DNA of 64,000 nucleotides from Acanthamoeba sp. SK_2022b (Eukaryota > Discosea > Longamoebia > Acanthamoebidae), in the NCBI GenBank assembly GCA_027943245.1, contig JANDJZ010000061.1, positions 1 to 64,000 of the forward strand, written 5' to 3'. A model generated the notes under the pieces. The model did not search any database, was not told the DNA's origin, and saw only the letters and a program-made list of their open reading frames with translations. How positions within the stretch are numbered: the first letter of the stretch is position 1; each line of letters starts with the position of its first letter. Both the position numbers and the translations under genes were made by a program. Positions 1-12,512 of the stretch are shown piece by piece.

Positions 1-260
1 CCTGCCACAACAATTACCAGCAGGAGAAGGAGCAGGCCTTGGCCACCCCACGAACTGGTAATTTGCTGCTCCAACTCGTGCGTTGACGCAGTTGGAAATG
101 ATGAGCTGGCATGGTTGATGTTGAAAGATGAAGATGAAGATGAAGTCGAAGTTGAAGTAACCGGAAGAGAAACTTCATCAACAAAGCTCACACGAACGAT
201 GACAAAGGTGGAGAGAAACAGCAGGGCCAACAAGGCCGCCAGCTGCTGTCCAAGCTTCAT
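1..260 (-). CDS. 5' part of a signal-anchored protein (runs off the left edge)
   Basis: A minus-strand frame opens with ATG at 260 and stays open to position 1. It begins MKLGQQLAALLALLFLSTFV, a short basic start followed by a hydrophobic stretch typical of a signal peptide or type II signal anchor. A Ser/Thr-rich linker follows (about residues 35-58), then another Leu/Val-rich run near residues 76-85. That last run overlaps a possible splice donor (GTAATT, near position 18), so the final codons in the window may be intronic. The family cannot be told from about 86 residues. Golgi glycosyltransferases often start this way, but that is only a guess. The gene is divergent from the kinesin-like gene at 2297. 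Confidence 0.5.
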   Translation of the reverse strand, partial: MKLGQQLAALLALLFLSTFVIVRVSFVDEVSLPVTSTSTSSSSSSFNINHASSSFPTASTHELEQQITSSWGGQGLLLLLLVIVVA

Positions 261-2296
261 CTTTGTTGGATGGTGATGTAGGTGAGTTGGTGTTGGTCAA
301 GTGTACGATGAAGAAGAACAAAGACGCGGCGGCGGCCCCAACGTCCATGCCCCGGAGCAGAAACCGGCCACCGACCTTCTTACCCAAATCGGCGCTGACC
401 AACCAGCGCGCTCTTGTGTTAAAAACGAGAGAGCGCAAATTCAATTAAAAAAGATTTTTTAATGAGTTTATCATCGTGGCGCGGCCGCGAAGCGGGGGAG
501 GGGGGACCTGCCGAAAGCGAAAAGGAGAGATGAAGAGAATGCTAAGAATAACACGTACCTCTGCTTATGCTTTGCGCAAAGCGTACCTCTCCTCCTTCGT
601 GGTGACGCAGTATCTCTTCTTCTTCTTATCATCATCATCATCAAAAATCAACTCTCTATTTTCTATACATCTACGCCTCTACTTGATTTCGGCTTCCATC
701 TTGACGTTAAAAAAAACAGGGTCGTTCCATCTCTTGCTCGCTGGCGCCAAATCTGTGAATGTCGGTCGGCAACGCTAACACCGGCCCAATAAATGCCACT
801 ATTCGTCAGCCCAACCATTATTACTGCATGCTACGCATCATTCAGTATCCCCAAGCGGAGTGACGAGCGCCACGGTCGGGCTCAGTTGGACCAGAGGGAG
901 ACCGCCACAGGAAAGGAGAAAGGTGCCGCTGCCCGATCTTTACGACGAACAAAGAGCAGATATCTCCCGTACTCCCCCTCGCCGTCAGGCATGCCAGAGC
1001 ATACAAGAGCGAGTGTTCAACAGCAATTAGTCGTCGTTCGTTTTTTCTTCTTCACATTCTCGGTGCAGTACTTTGCGTATCAGCTTGGGTGTGGTTCTCG
1101 TGGGCGGCGTTGCCAGTACGGGAGAGGGCCGCCCGCTGGATGCACTCCTCGCTCACACACGCGAGTCCACGCCGCCAACGCTCCTCCTGCCCATCGCTCG
1201 GGGACGCACGCATGCACGCACGCGCACACACGCCGTCACCTTTCCCACGCCAACTCCCACACTCACTCTCTGACTCTCACTCACTGACTCACTGACTCGC
1301 ACTCTCACGCTCAATGCGCTCGCACACGCCCGCGCCCGCGCTCACACCACCGCGCCGCTCCTCCCGCGCCCGCACCACCGCGCCTGCTCATGAGGGCCAT
1401 TGCGTGAGAGAGGAATGTTGATTGGGCCAGACGACAATCACTGCTCGTGTTTATTGGCCCGGTGTTTGCAAACTCCGGTGATATAGTACTGGTTGCGAAG
1501 ACACCAAGATCAAACAGAAATTTTGCACTATTCTATTTGTTGTGCCAGGAGCACAACGCGCGGGCTGTGGAAGTCGGTGGTTGAGGCTGATGTGCGAGCC
1601 TAACACGGAGGCCGCCGGCGCCTGGCAGGTGGCCAGGGTGCCGCACGAGGCAGCGGCAGGTGCCAGCAAGGTGCCGAGGAGACACTTGTGCTCGGTGCTT
1701 GTGAGCCTCTCCACGCTCTCTGGTGGCGGGCGCGGTGGCGGGCGCGGGCATGGGCGCAAGCGCGGAGCAGTGGTGCTGTGGTGGCGGGCATTGGGGAGGC
1801 GCGGGGGTGGCGGTGCGAGTGGGGCCGGGCGGGAGCGGGCGCTGGCAGGGATGGGCGAGGACAGGGGCACGAGAGAGTAAGAGACAGAGAGTGGGTGGGA
1901 GTTGGTGGGAAAGGTGACAGTGTGCGTGGTGTGTGTGGAGCGATGGCAGTAGGAGCGTCAGAACCGGAGTGCGTGGGCGCGTGCGTGCGAACGAGGAGTG
2001 CGTCCAGCGGCTCTCTTCCTTGCTCCCCTTGCTGCGCCGTGCGTGCAAGCGAGAGCATACGAGAGCGTGCGTTCAGCACGAACGACTCAATTAGAGCAGT
2101 GTTAACTGCTCGCCGTTCTCGTTCTTTCGAGGAACGCCACAAAGCGAACGAAAAAACAGACAAAACGCAAAACATTAAAAAAGATCTCCTCTCCACACCT
2201 CGCGCAAGAATGAGCCTGACGCCCAGCCCAACGGGAGGCTACAGAAGGAGGCTCAAGCGGAGCGGCGGCAAGAATAAAAACAGAAGACGCCACACC
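261..2296. other. Intergenic region between divergent genes, with an inverted repeat
   Basis: Two kilobases with no convincing gene. It holds GC-rich low-complexity sequence (1140-1400 and 1690-2060), a Ser-coding-like TCA run near 627-641, and a diverged inverted repeat listed separately. The frame of the kinesin gene stays open upstream from 2210 to about 1688, but the translation there is Arg/Gly/Ala-rich without domain sense. I read it as promoter or 5' UTR. The region must contain both promoters of the divergent gene pair. Confidence 0.5.
1133..2010. repeat. Diverged inverted repeat (foldback-like), arms about 1133-1390 and 1725-2010
   Basis: The plus strand at 1133-1390 and the reverse complement of about 1725-2010 align over most of their length with gaps. 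Shared exact blocks include GTCACCTTTCCCA (1235-1247 versus the complement of 1906-1918), GCACTCCTCG (1142-1151 versus the complement of 1992-2001) and CCGCTGGA at the outer ends (1133-1140 versus the complement of 2003-2010). Spacings between blocks agree within about 10 nt. The loop is roughly 330 nt. No coding capacity was seen. It could be a foldback or MITE-like remnant, or an inverted promoter duplication. Confidence 0.5.
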
Positions 2297-2999
2297 ATGG
2301 CTGGTGGCCCGCTCTTTCCAGTAATGGCCAGCTCCTCCCCGCCTCCAAATTCGTCATCAAGCAGCAGCGAGCAAGATGAAGAGGCAGAGAACATCCGCGT
2401 GGTTTGCCGATTTCGGCCTCCTTCTGACCTCGAGCTGTCCAAAGGTCTCCTTTTCTATCAATTGACAAGCCTCCTCTCGTTGCCGGAGAGCTCACTCAGG
2501 TGATGCATACTCAGGAGGGACCCATTGCGTGAGGGTTGGTGGAGATGGGCAGACGGTCACCTACGAGGTTCGTAAAGCTCGCCTGTCTCACGCTCATCCA
2601 AGGCACTTCCGCTCTGTGCTTGTAGGCCTTGCTTACCAGGCCCCTGCCCCGCCCCCAATATTGTGCCCACAGCCAGAGAACGGGAAGACACAAACGTTCA
2701 CGTTCAATCGAGCGTTCGACGAGTATGCCCTTCAAGAAGAGGTCTACGAGTACGCCGCGCGACCTATGGTCCAAGGTACGGCACACCTCCCCGCCCCCTG
2801 CTTATCGCGTCGTGTGGGCTACGCCCGACCCGTTTCGCTGTGCTTACAGCACACTGGCCCGGGCAGACGTGCTGAACGGATTCAGTGCTGCGATCATTGC
2901 CTACGGACAAACGGGTGCCGGCAAGACATACACCATGCAGGTTCCTCACTCCACCCGCTATCCTTTCTCGTCGACGAGACATCTGACGGTCGTGTTGTG

Positions 3000-3057
<58 letters not shown>

Positions 3058-4203
3058 CATGCGTGGCGTCGCCAAGGGTCCGGGATTTGATGATCCCATG
3101 CTGCATGAGCTGGGCTACGATCAGGGCATGAAGGGAATCATCCCGCGCGTGATGGAGGAGATCTTCCACCAGGTGGCCCAAGCCCCGCCACACGTACAAA
3201 TCGACGTCAGCGCGTCCTATCTCGAGATCTACATGGAGAAGGCGAGGGACCTGCTCGGTACGTGCGCCGAGATAGCTGACTGCGGATGGACCAGTAGAGA
3301 CTCACGGAAATATACGATGAAACAGCTCCGCACAGGCGCCTGGAGATACTGGACCAGCTCGGCGGCGGCGTGGTCGTGCAGGGCGCCGAGGTGGTGCCGA
3401 TGCTGTCGAGCAACGAGATCATCGCGACCATGCAGCGGGGCGCACGCAATCGCATGGTGGCCTACACCAAGTCGAACGACGAGAGCTCGCGTGGCCACGC
3501 CATCTTCCTCATCACCATCACCAAGAACGACTCGATCAGTCAAGTCACCCAGCAGGCGCAGCTCTATCTTGTCGATCTCGCGGGCTCGGAGAAGGCCGAC
3601 AAGACTGGTAGGCCCCTAGCCTGCGCTGGCATGCGCCTTGACGCACACGAGCGCCTTCGCTGAGCAGGTATTGTGTGCATCATCATCATCATCATTAGGT
3701 GCGGAGGGGTTGCGTTTGGACGAGGCCAAGAAGATCAACCAGTCCCTGCTGGCTCTCGGCAACGTGATCTCGGCGCTGAGCCAGGGCGAGAAGCGACACG
3801 TGCCCTATCGTAACAGCAAGCTCACGCGGCTGCTCAAGAACAGGTCACACCCTCGCGGCCATTTGCTACCTGTCTGCCATCTTCCTCTGTCTGACCTTGC
3901 CCTTCCTGGGGTCTCATCATTCCAGTTTGGGAGGCAACGCACGGACGACCCTGATCGTCAATTGCTCGCCCAACAGCTATAATGCTCTGGAGACTCTCTC
4001 CACTCTCCGCTTCGGTTACAGGTACCGTCTGTCGCGTAGCGAGCCGTCACGCGTGCCTCGGTGTCGTATCGATGAACCCTTTCTTTTCCGCTCGCAGGGC
4101 AAGCAAGATCAAGAACAAGCCCGTGGTCAACCAGCACCGTTCGGTGGAGGTGCTGGAGGCTCTGCTTAAAGAATCAGAGAGAAAGAACGACGAGCAAGTA
4201 CTG

Positions 4204-4272
<69 letters not shown>

Positions 4273-5441
4273 CATGCGTTCGAGCGCGGGTTGACGGTCT
4301 GTTGCTGCTGGGGCCGTTCAGGCGCAGCTCATCCAGTACCTCCAAGCGGAGCTGGAACGACTGAGCGCCATGGTCGGAGCTCAGCCGGACGACCTCCACC
4401 AGCGGGAGAGGACTACCGCCATGGGAAAGGGCAAGGAGAAGGTGCCCGATCTTGACGACGAACACCGTGAACAGGGCGGCAGCGAGTACGCCCATCCCGA
4501 CTACGACGAGGAGGAGAAGGAGAACCGGAAGCCGACCCACGCCCAGCCGACCGTCGGCGACGGCCCACCTGTGCGCGGCTGGCAACAATCGCCCGCGGCG
4601 AGCAACAACGGGTCGAGCCATCGTCACGAGAACCAGCTCGAGCCGACGCGCAAAGAGCAACACGACGAGCGGGCCAAGTTCAAGCCCTACCATCTGGTGG
4701 CCCCCTCGCAGGCTGTGGCGGGTGGCGCGGGTCATCACCGGCGCGAGATGCTGCACTTTGTGTGCCCGCTCACGTGCGGCATCTTCAAGGACCCCGTGTT
4801 CTGCGCTGATGGCCACACCTACGAACGGCAGGCCATCAAGCTCTACTTGAAGAAGCACCACCGATCGCCGTTGACAGGTATATACCTGACTCCTGCTGCT
4901 CACGCCGCCACGCACACTCACACTCGTCGGGACAAACGCGCGTTTGTGTGCGCGCGGAAATAGGTCAGAAGCTGGGCCACAAGGAGCTCACGCCCAACTA
5001 CCAGCTGCGAAAGCTGCTGGCGGCCAAGGGCGAATACGATCCGACCTTCTCCACCGTCAACTTCTTTGCTGCGCTGCCCAACGAACTGATGTGCCTCATC
5101 TTCAGCCAGCTCGACGCCGTGTCTCTAGGCCGTGCCATGATGGTGCGCTCTCGACCTATTTCCACTCCTATACACCAGTTATCGTGTTCCCCGCGCGCGC
5201 TCTCTCGCTCGCTCACTCCAAAGCTCGAACGGCCGCGACACGCAACCAGGTATGCCGCGTGTTCGCGGAAGTGCTCCGGGACGACGTGTTCTGGCAACGT
5301 GTGTTGGTCCGTGACGCACCAGATGATGCCAGACATCCACGACCTCGCGAGCGCTACTTCGAGCTCTTCCGCCGGCACCGGGCCAAGCGCAGGCAGAGCG
5401 CCGGCCTCGCCCAAGCTCCCCTCACCCTTTTTCGCACTTGA
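2297..5441 (+). CDS. Kinesin motor fused to a U-box and an F-box
   Basis: About 700 codons in twelve exons that join in frame: about 2297-2444, 2515-2567, 2673-2775, 2867-2940, 3077-3261, 3336-3607, 3699-3843, 3926-4021, 4098-4197, 4322-4877, 4964-5142 and 5250-5441. The exon 5/6 junction is least certain. The N-terminal motor (about residues 30-390) begins [11 protein letters not shown] and has the P-loop GQTGAGKT, switch I NDESSRGH (the usual SSRSH has Ser where Gly stands here), switch [10 protein letters not shown] and the end motif RASKIKN. A charged linker leads to a U-box ([20 protein letters not shown] then TYER, positions 4757-4980) and an F-box ([18 protein letters not shown], about 5062-5270). 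There is no long coiled-coil stalk. By family, the motor moves on microtubules, a U-box recruits E2 enzymes and an F-box binds Skp1. A microtubule-associated ubiquitin ligase is inference. ATG 2297 (CACACCATGG) was chosen; 2210 and 2324 are in-frame alternatives. Confidence 0.85.
2996..3056. repeat. (TG)n microsatellite
   Basis: In the kinesin-like gene, in the intron after the P-loop exon ([10 protein letters not shown]). Confidence 0.95.
4206..4271. repeat. (CA)n microsatellite
   Basis: In the kinesin-like gene, in the intron between the motor end and the linker exon. Complementary to the (TG)n at 2996-3056. Confidence 0.95.
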
Positions 5442-5638
5442 GGAAAGGAAATTGTAAAGAAAAGAAATATTTAATGTTTTCTCTCACAAGCAAAGAACGA
5501 ATTGGTAGGGAAAAAAAGAACGAAGCGACGGCGTTGCGCACAGCAACTGGAGCAGCTCGGCAACTGTCGGCGCGAAGCCGTGCGTAGCGCTACGAGAAAG
5601 GGGCGAGGGCCACCAACTGATCTTGAGACAATCCAACG

Positions 5639-7711
5639 ATGTTCCTCCGGCGTAGTCGGTCGGGGAGAACCCTCGATTCGTCAAAGGATCGCATCGAAGG
5701 GGCTCCTCTCGACTCGGGCAAGGGCGGCGGCAGCAAAGAGAAACGGAGCAAGGACGATGTCGCCCCCTCATCTCCAACGTCTGCATCATCTCCGACCTCG
5801 TCTTCTTCGAACAAGAAGGGGGCGGGGGGCGAAGGCAAGGACAGCAAGTCAAACGGTGGAGGGAGCCACCGAGGCTCCAAGAGAAAGGAAAAGGAGAAGT
5901 CGAAGGAGAAGAAGAGCCCGAGACGAGTACACATGAAGGTGAGCATGGGCTTGTCTGCGGGCGGTGCGGGCACCACTGTGAAGAGACCCGAGGACATGTT
6001 CTCCACCCTCGATGGGCAGTTCAAGGAGGGCCTCGACGACGACGAGAAGCGAAATGATGAGAAGCTGCAAGAGCTCGGCATCGAAGTACGTTGTTCTACT
6101 TCATCTTCTATTTTTTTAATCTATTATTTTGTATTAACGCTTTCCTTTTTGTTGTGTCCCGCAGCAACTGAACCTGCGCCAGTTCAACTGTTTGCGCGAA
6201 TCGGTCTCGCTCCGATTGTCGCGCCTCGGCGCCCCTCGACGCCGTCCCCTCAACGGTTAGCGTCTTATCTCCGTATTTGGGCATCGTTTGGGTGATCGCG
6301 TGTCTGATGTGTCCGCCATCTCTCTCTCTCTCTCTTTCTCCCTGACTCCCTCTTCTCTCTCTCAGACATTCCGGTGCGACGAAGCAATCGCGTCAACACC
6401 GGTACCTGTCGCCTTTGCCCTCCGCGTTCGTTTTTACTCTTCAAAGCAGCTCACCTGTATGTGATGATGCGACGTGATGTGATGTCGATGACGTGATGTG
6501 CTGTGGTGAAGACCCCGACCTGTTGATGCGCGACAGTCCGCTGGGGGGCTCGGAGGGCGGGCGCGAGCGGTCGCTGTCCATGGAGAGCATCTCGAGCGAC
6601 AGCGAGGGCGGCGGCTCGCAGATCGGGATGAGCGGCAGCGGAAGCGGCATAGGCGTCGAAGTAGAACGCGGAGCGGTCGGCGGCGCCCTCGTCGTCGTTC
6701 CTCGCCTCGGGTACACACGCCTCCCCTCCAAACACTATGCGGCCCACGTCTCGGTGACGACGCTCACGCATGGCCTCTCCAGGTCGATCCCCACCCGAGG
6801 CGCCGTGACAAAGGAAGGCAAGGGGACACCCCGCAGTGGCAGGTACAATATTTTGTGTCCAATAGCATTTTAGTTTCTGGTGTATATGATTTTGTTTATT
6901 TTATTTTTATTTTATTTTATTTGACAGTTATAAGTTGTATTTATTCAAGCGTAACCTAACGAGCAAAACCAGAGAGAGCTTGTTGTCGGGCAGTCCGAGA
7001 AGCGGAAATTCCTCGCCGCTCGATACCAACCGTCAGCTCGCGTACGTGCACATTCGACGTGTGCGTCGCGCGTGCGCAACGTGGACATCAAAGATTAAGC
7101 AAAGACGTGCGTGTCGGCGTCGGCGCGATCTCTCTGTGTGTTGTGTGTTGTTGCGTTGTTGTGTTGTGTTGTGTTGTTGCGTTGTGTGCTTGCAGGTCGG
7201 GAATGACATTCCTGAGCCCGCGGCTGAGCATGATGATGGGCGCGGACGGCGCGGGCCCCTACGACGCGCCGCCGCTGACGGGACGCAAGAAGAACAAGAA
7301 GGATCGATGGGCCCAGGAGCGGGAGGACAGCTTCAACAATCCCGACTCGACCGGCGACGAGTCGATGGGCGGCGCCTCGGAGGAAGCGCGCGAGATGGAC
7401 CTGCTGCGCCTCATGGTCAAGGCCTGGGAGTTCAAGATGATCTCGCTCGCCCTCAAGAACAGGGAAAAGGCGCTCGACCTTACGTACGTTTACGCGGCCC
7501 CGCCCTATTGACTTCATGCCTCGTGGCCCAACGTCGTGCTCACCCCAACCCTCGTTTGGCGTTTGCGATGTAGGAATATGTACTTGGACACGCTGCCGCC
7601 GACCCTTTGCGCCTCGCCGACAAAGCACCTGCGGATACTCAACATCAGGTACACTCATGGCCGACGTGCCCTGCTCTGCGTGTAGCGAACGCACGCGCTA
7701 AAACCACACAC

Positions 7712-7764
<53 letters not shown>

Positions 7765-9718
7765 CACATCCGAACCGCCGATACTTGTGCGCGCGCGCAC
7801 AGCAACAACCGGTTGTCGGAGATCCCACGATCCATAGCGCAGCTGCAGTCGCTGCGCGAGCTCTACCTGTCGGCCAACTTCATCTCCACCCTTCCCGACG
7901 AGCTGTTCCAGCTCACCCAGGTTTCCACCCCAGCGCTCTCCGCTCTCCCCTCGATGCATCGGTGGGTTAACTGGGGGGGGGGGGCAACATCAGTTGTCGG
8001 TGCTGGACGTGTCGTCAAATAAGCTGCTCTGCGTTCCGTCGCACGTCTCGCGCCTCGCGTCGCTCGAGGACCTGCTGCTGTCGCACAACGAGCTCGTCGA
8101 GCTGCCCGCCGAGCTCTGCTCGCTGTCGTCGCTCATGGGCCTCAGCCTGCACCACAACGCGCTCGACCACCGCTCGTTCCCGTCGGACCTGCCTCTCCTC
8201 TCCAACCTGCTCGCGCTGGACCTCTCCTACAACCAGTTCGGCGAGATCCCGCCCCAGATCTGCCTCCTCTCTTCGCTGCAGGAGCTCGTCTTCGCGCACA
8301 ACAAGCTCACCTACGTGCGCGAGGAGAAGCTGCCGCTCTCCAAGCTCTCCAGCCTGCTGCTGCTCGACCTCTCCCACAACCAGCTCACCAAGTTTGGCCC
8401 GGTCGCCTCCATGTACCCACGCCGCCTCCACTCCCGCCGCCATCACGCTCTCCTCCTCCCCCCCCCAATCCACCTCACACCTTCTCACTGCGTGCGTGCG
8501 TGTGGTGCAGTCAAATCTGTTCGCTGCGAGAGCTGGTGGTGCTCTCGCTCAACAACAACAAGCTGACCCTGCTCCCTCCCGGACTGTGGCGCCTGAAGAA
8601 TCTCCGCTCGCTCAACATCGCCGGTACTCTCACCCCCCCCCCCATTTCAAGCCGTTGGCTGCAGTCACACTGTCCGCGGCGTGTGTGACGTTCGCGTGAT
8701 TTAATTTTATTTATTATTTATATTTATTTTCTCGTTGGCGATTGGTCGTGAAGGAAACCCGGACCTGTTGGCTCGCATCCCCGACGATATCATGAAGGCC
8801 GGAACCAAGGAGATTCTCAAGTTCCTTCACCAGGCCGAGAGCGGTACGTGTTGCTGATCGGTCGCGCCAATGGTTGTCCGAAGCCGGCCCGGCCATTGGC
8901 TGACATTTTAATCGACCAACCAATCTACAACAACAGACAAAAAGGCAGCGGCAGAGGCGCAGAAGAAGCAGCAGCTCGAAGTGTCCAGGGACATTGGCCA
9001 ATTCCTTGCTCTGGTACGTGTTTCTTTATTTATTTCTTTATTTATCATTTTAAAATATGGTTAATTATTGTCATTTTATTTGAGTGGCACGTTTGGTTAA
9101 TTATCTTTGTTCTAGTTTGCCTTCGACCACTGGTTTTGCTGACTCGCAGTGTCGTCGCCTGTCGCATTTGTGTCGCACAGCCCGGCAGCACGTCGCCTCG
9201 CGGAGAGAAAAAGACGGCGGGCGCCAAGTGGCGAGAGAGGATCATGCAGCTTCGCAAGAACGACGGTAAAATCGACAAGGCCAAGCTGCGATCCGGGTCC
9301 ATGCCCAACATACGAAAGGGTACCGGGCTTCCCCATCTGACAACAGTCTTTCGCTCTTCGCTTTCGTTTAATTTTTCATTCTTTTATTAATTATTAAATA
9401 ATGTTTCTGAAATAAAAAAATTCGTTCTATGCAGGTAAAGATGACCTCGACATTCGCACGTCGGACCCAAGCGCCAGCAGCGTGTTCGACGCCATCAGCC
9501 TCTCCTATTCCACCAAGAAGCTCTCCATCCACCAGAGCTCGGGAATGTACAGTAACATCACGTTGTCTTCGTCGTCGACCAACTCGCTCTCGTCCACCGT
9601 CTCGCGGTCGCTCCTGGAGCTGACCACGCTCGACATGACCGCAGCGGTACCATCCTCTCGCCGCCCCGGATAGGAGAGGCGGGTGGGGTGGCCACTCACA
9701 CCACTCCCGCGGTCCTTG

Positions 9719-9781
<63 letters not shown>

Positions 9782-9973
9782 GCAGTTTGACGTGAACGCG
9801 ATGATCCTTCCCTGCGCCGATTGGTACATCGAAGCCGAGGGGATCGAAGAGGGGCGCGACGGAATCGACGACTACTGCGTCGACCTCGCCGAGGTGCCCG
9901 GCGTGCCGCTCGAGTCGCCCCGCTTCTTCTCTACCCCCAAACGGCGAAGCATCAAGTGCGTGCTCTCGTCGCT

Positions 9974-10039
<66 letters not shown>

Positions 10040-11153
10040 AATACACCTGGCCGGCGCTAATCGTTGGCTCGGGCCAGTCCGCGCGCGTGCCTGGCTGCCA
10101 GTGAGATGTCGCTCACTTCCAACGACTCCACCGCGGATGACGACGTACGTGCCTATGCGCGCACGCGTGAGCGAGCAAGCAAATGAGTTGTTGCCGTGGA
10201 GGTCTGCTCACCATCACGCCCTCGGGCGCCATGGACAGGAGGAGATGTACGCGCTGGAGCGGGAGTCCAACTACACGCCGCTGTACAAGAAATACTTCTA
10301 CAACAAGGGTACGCGCGGCCAGCCCTTTGCTGCTGCCTCTGGTTGGGGGGAGGGGGCACCCGGTGATGGACCGTCTTTTGACGCTGCGTCTCCCTTCTCT
10401 TGGCGCCCCCCCCCCATTGCGTTGGTTTGGTTGGTTGTCTGTCGCAGCGCACGTCAACCTGATCGGCGCCGACCCGACCCTGGGCCCCATCGGTACGTGG
10501 GCCTCGGCTTCTCGCATTGCCGCGCACGCAAGGGCACGCGTCTGAGACGCGGCTCTCTTCTTTCTGTGTGTGTTTGTGTGTGTGTACAGTGGTGTCCATC
10601 ACCAAGGAGAAGGACAGTCTCTCCCACGCCCATTGGTTCCTCATACGAAGCCAATACGTAAATCTCCCTATTTTTGTCGTATTATTATTATTGCTATTAC
10701 TATTATTATTAGTATTTGTATTGCACTTGTCTTTTGAATAATAATATTTTCTGCTCGTGTAGGGCTCGCTGCTCGGAGCTATCGGAGACCCGTCCGGGAA
10801 GGTGTCGCGAATCGCCCACTACCCCACCACCAGCGGCCTCCTGCAGGGCGTCAAGAAGACCACCCACCCGCACCTCCAAAATGCCGAACTTCATCAGCTC
10901 AAGGTGCTCCTACTCTACCTCGTCGCATGCGAATGACCGCCGAGGCTCAACACCGTGTGTGTTTGTGCGTGCGTGTGTTGCGTGCGCGACGCACAGAGCG
11001 CAAAGGCGGCGAAGCAGCTCAAGGATCTTGAGATGGAGATGATGGTGTGCGCTCACAAATTCGGAGTCATCTACTGCAAGGATGGCCAGATCTCCGAAGA
11101 CGAAATGCTCAATAACGGTTCGCCTTTTCCGCCGACACTCGACGCCTACAACA

Positions 11154-11215
<62 letters not shown>

Positions 11216-12454
11216 CACTGTTGACACTCGGGAGCGGCGGCGGGACAGTCGAGGGCAGCCCCGCGTTCGAGGAGTTCCTCGCGTGTCTGGGCGAGAAGAT
11301 CCGACTCAAGGGATGGCAAGGCTACCGCGGAGGCCTCGACACCGAAAGTACGCTTGCTTGCCGCCCAATTCAGTATCGGAGTTGACCTTGAACATCGGAC
11401 CTAAAAATCCACCGCACGCGCACGCGCGCGATCGAGAGCAGATGACCGCATGGGCAAGTACTCACTCTACCGCTACTGGCGCGGCCTGGAGATGATGTAC
11501 GCGTCGGCCAGCCACCTTAAGTTGAGCGACCTTTTGCTGACGACACGTGTTTTTGTCGATATTTGTTCAGGTTCCACGTGTCGACGCTGCTGCCCTATCG
11601 CTCCAAGGACAAGCAGCAGGTCCAGCGGAAGCAGCACATCGGCAACGACGTGGTGGTGATCATCTTCGTGGACGGCAAGACCCCGTTCTCGCCTATTTCC
11701 TTCACCTCGCAGTTCAACAGTGCGCTTCCACTCACCCAACAACTCTCCCCAAAACCACAACTGGCCCTCACCACAACTTGCACGCACGTGTGTGCATGTG
11801 TGCGCGCAGAGGTGTTCGTGGTGGTCCAGAAGGACGACTCTTCCGAGGATGGCCTCACGCGCTACCGAGTGGCCGTGACCGCCTCCCAGCCCGTACGCTT
11901 CCCGTCCCGCGATGGGTGAGGGGCGCTTGCACTTACTTACTTACTCATGGTTCGTGTCCACGTTGTGATGTGCCACCGCAGGTGCCCCTGTTCGGTCCTC
12001 GCCTGCCAACAGACAGCCCGGTGTTTGAGAAGGGCCGCGACTTCACCGAATTCCTCTTCACCAAATGTGCGCCTCGCCTCCCTCTTCCCCCTCACCTCGC
12101 AACGCTCGAGATCGGTGGACTTGGGCTCAACTTGTGAACACCGTTGCCGTCCCCGCTGGCCTGCTCAGTGGTGAACGCGGAGCGGGCGGCCTATCAGACG
12201 TTCCCGCTGTCCGAGCGCATCATCCGCACACGCTGCTCGCTGCTGACCGAGCTCATCCAGCAGTCACTCCCGCCTGTACGCTGCTCCTCCTCCTCCTCCT
12301 CCTCCCCTCCTCCTCCACCCCCCATTCGCCTCACATGGTCACTGACGCTCACCTCCCGCTCTTCACAGAAATGGGTATACACACACGCCCTCTCACACCG
12401 CCCACGCAAGTCAAAGCTAAGCGCACACTCCACACGCCACACGCGCCCAACACA

Positions 12455-12512
<58 letters not shown>

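Noticed and set aside
1688..2209. Long N-terminal extension of the kinesin frame
   Set aside because: No ATG-supported start or domain; Arg/Gly/Ala composition follows GC content, and part overlaps the inverted repeat.
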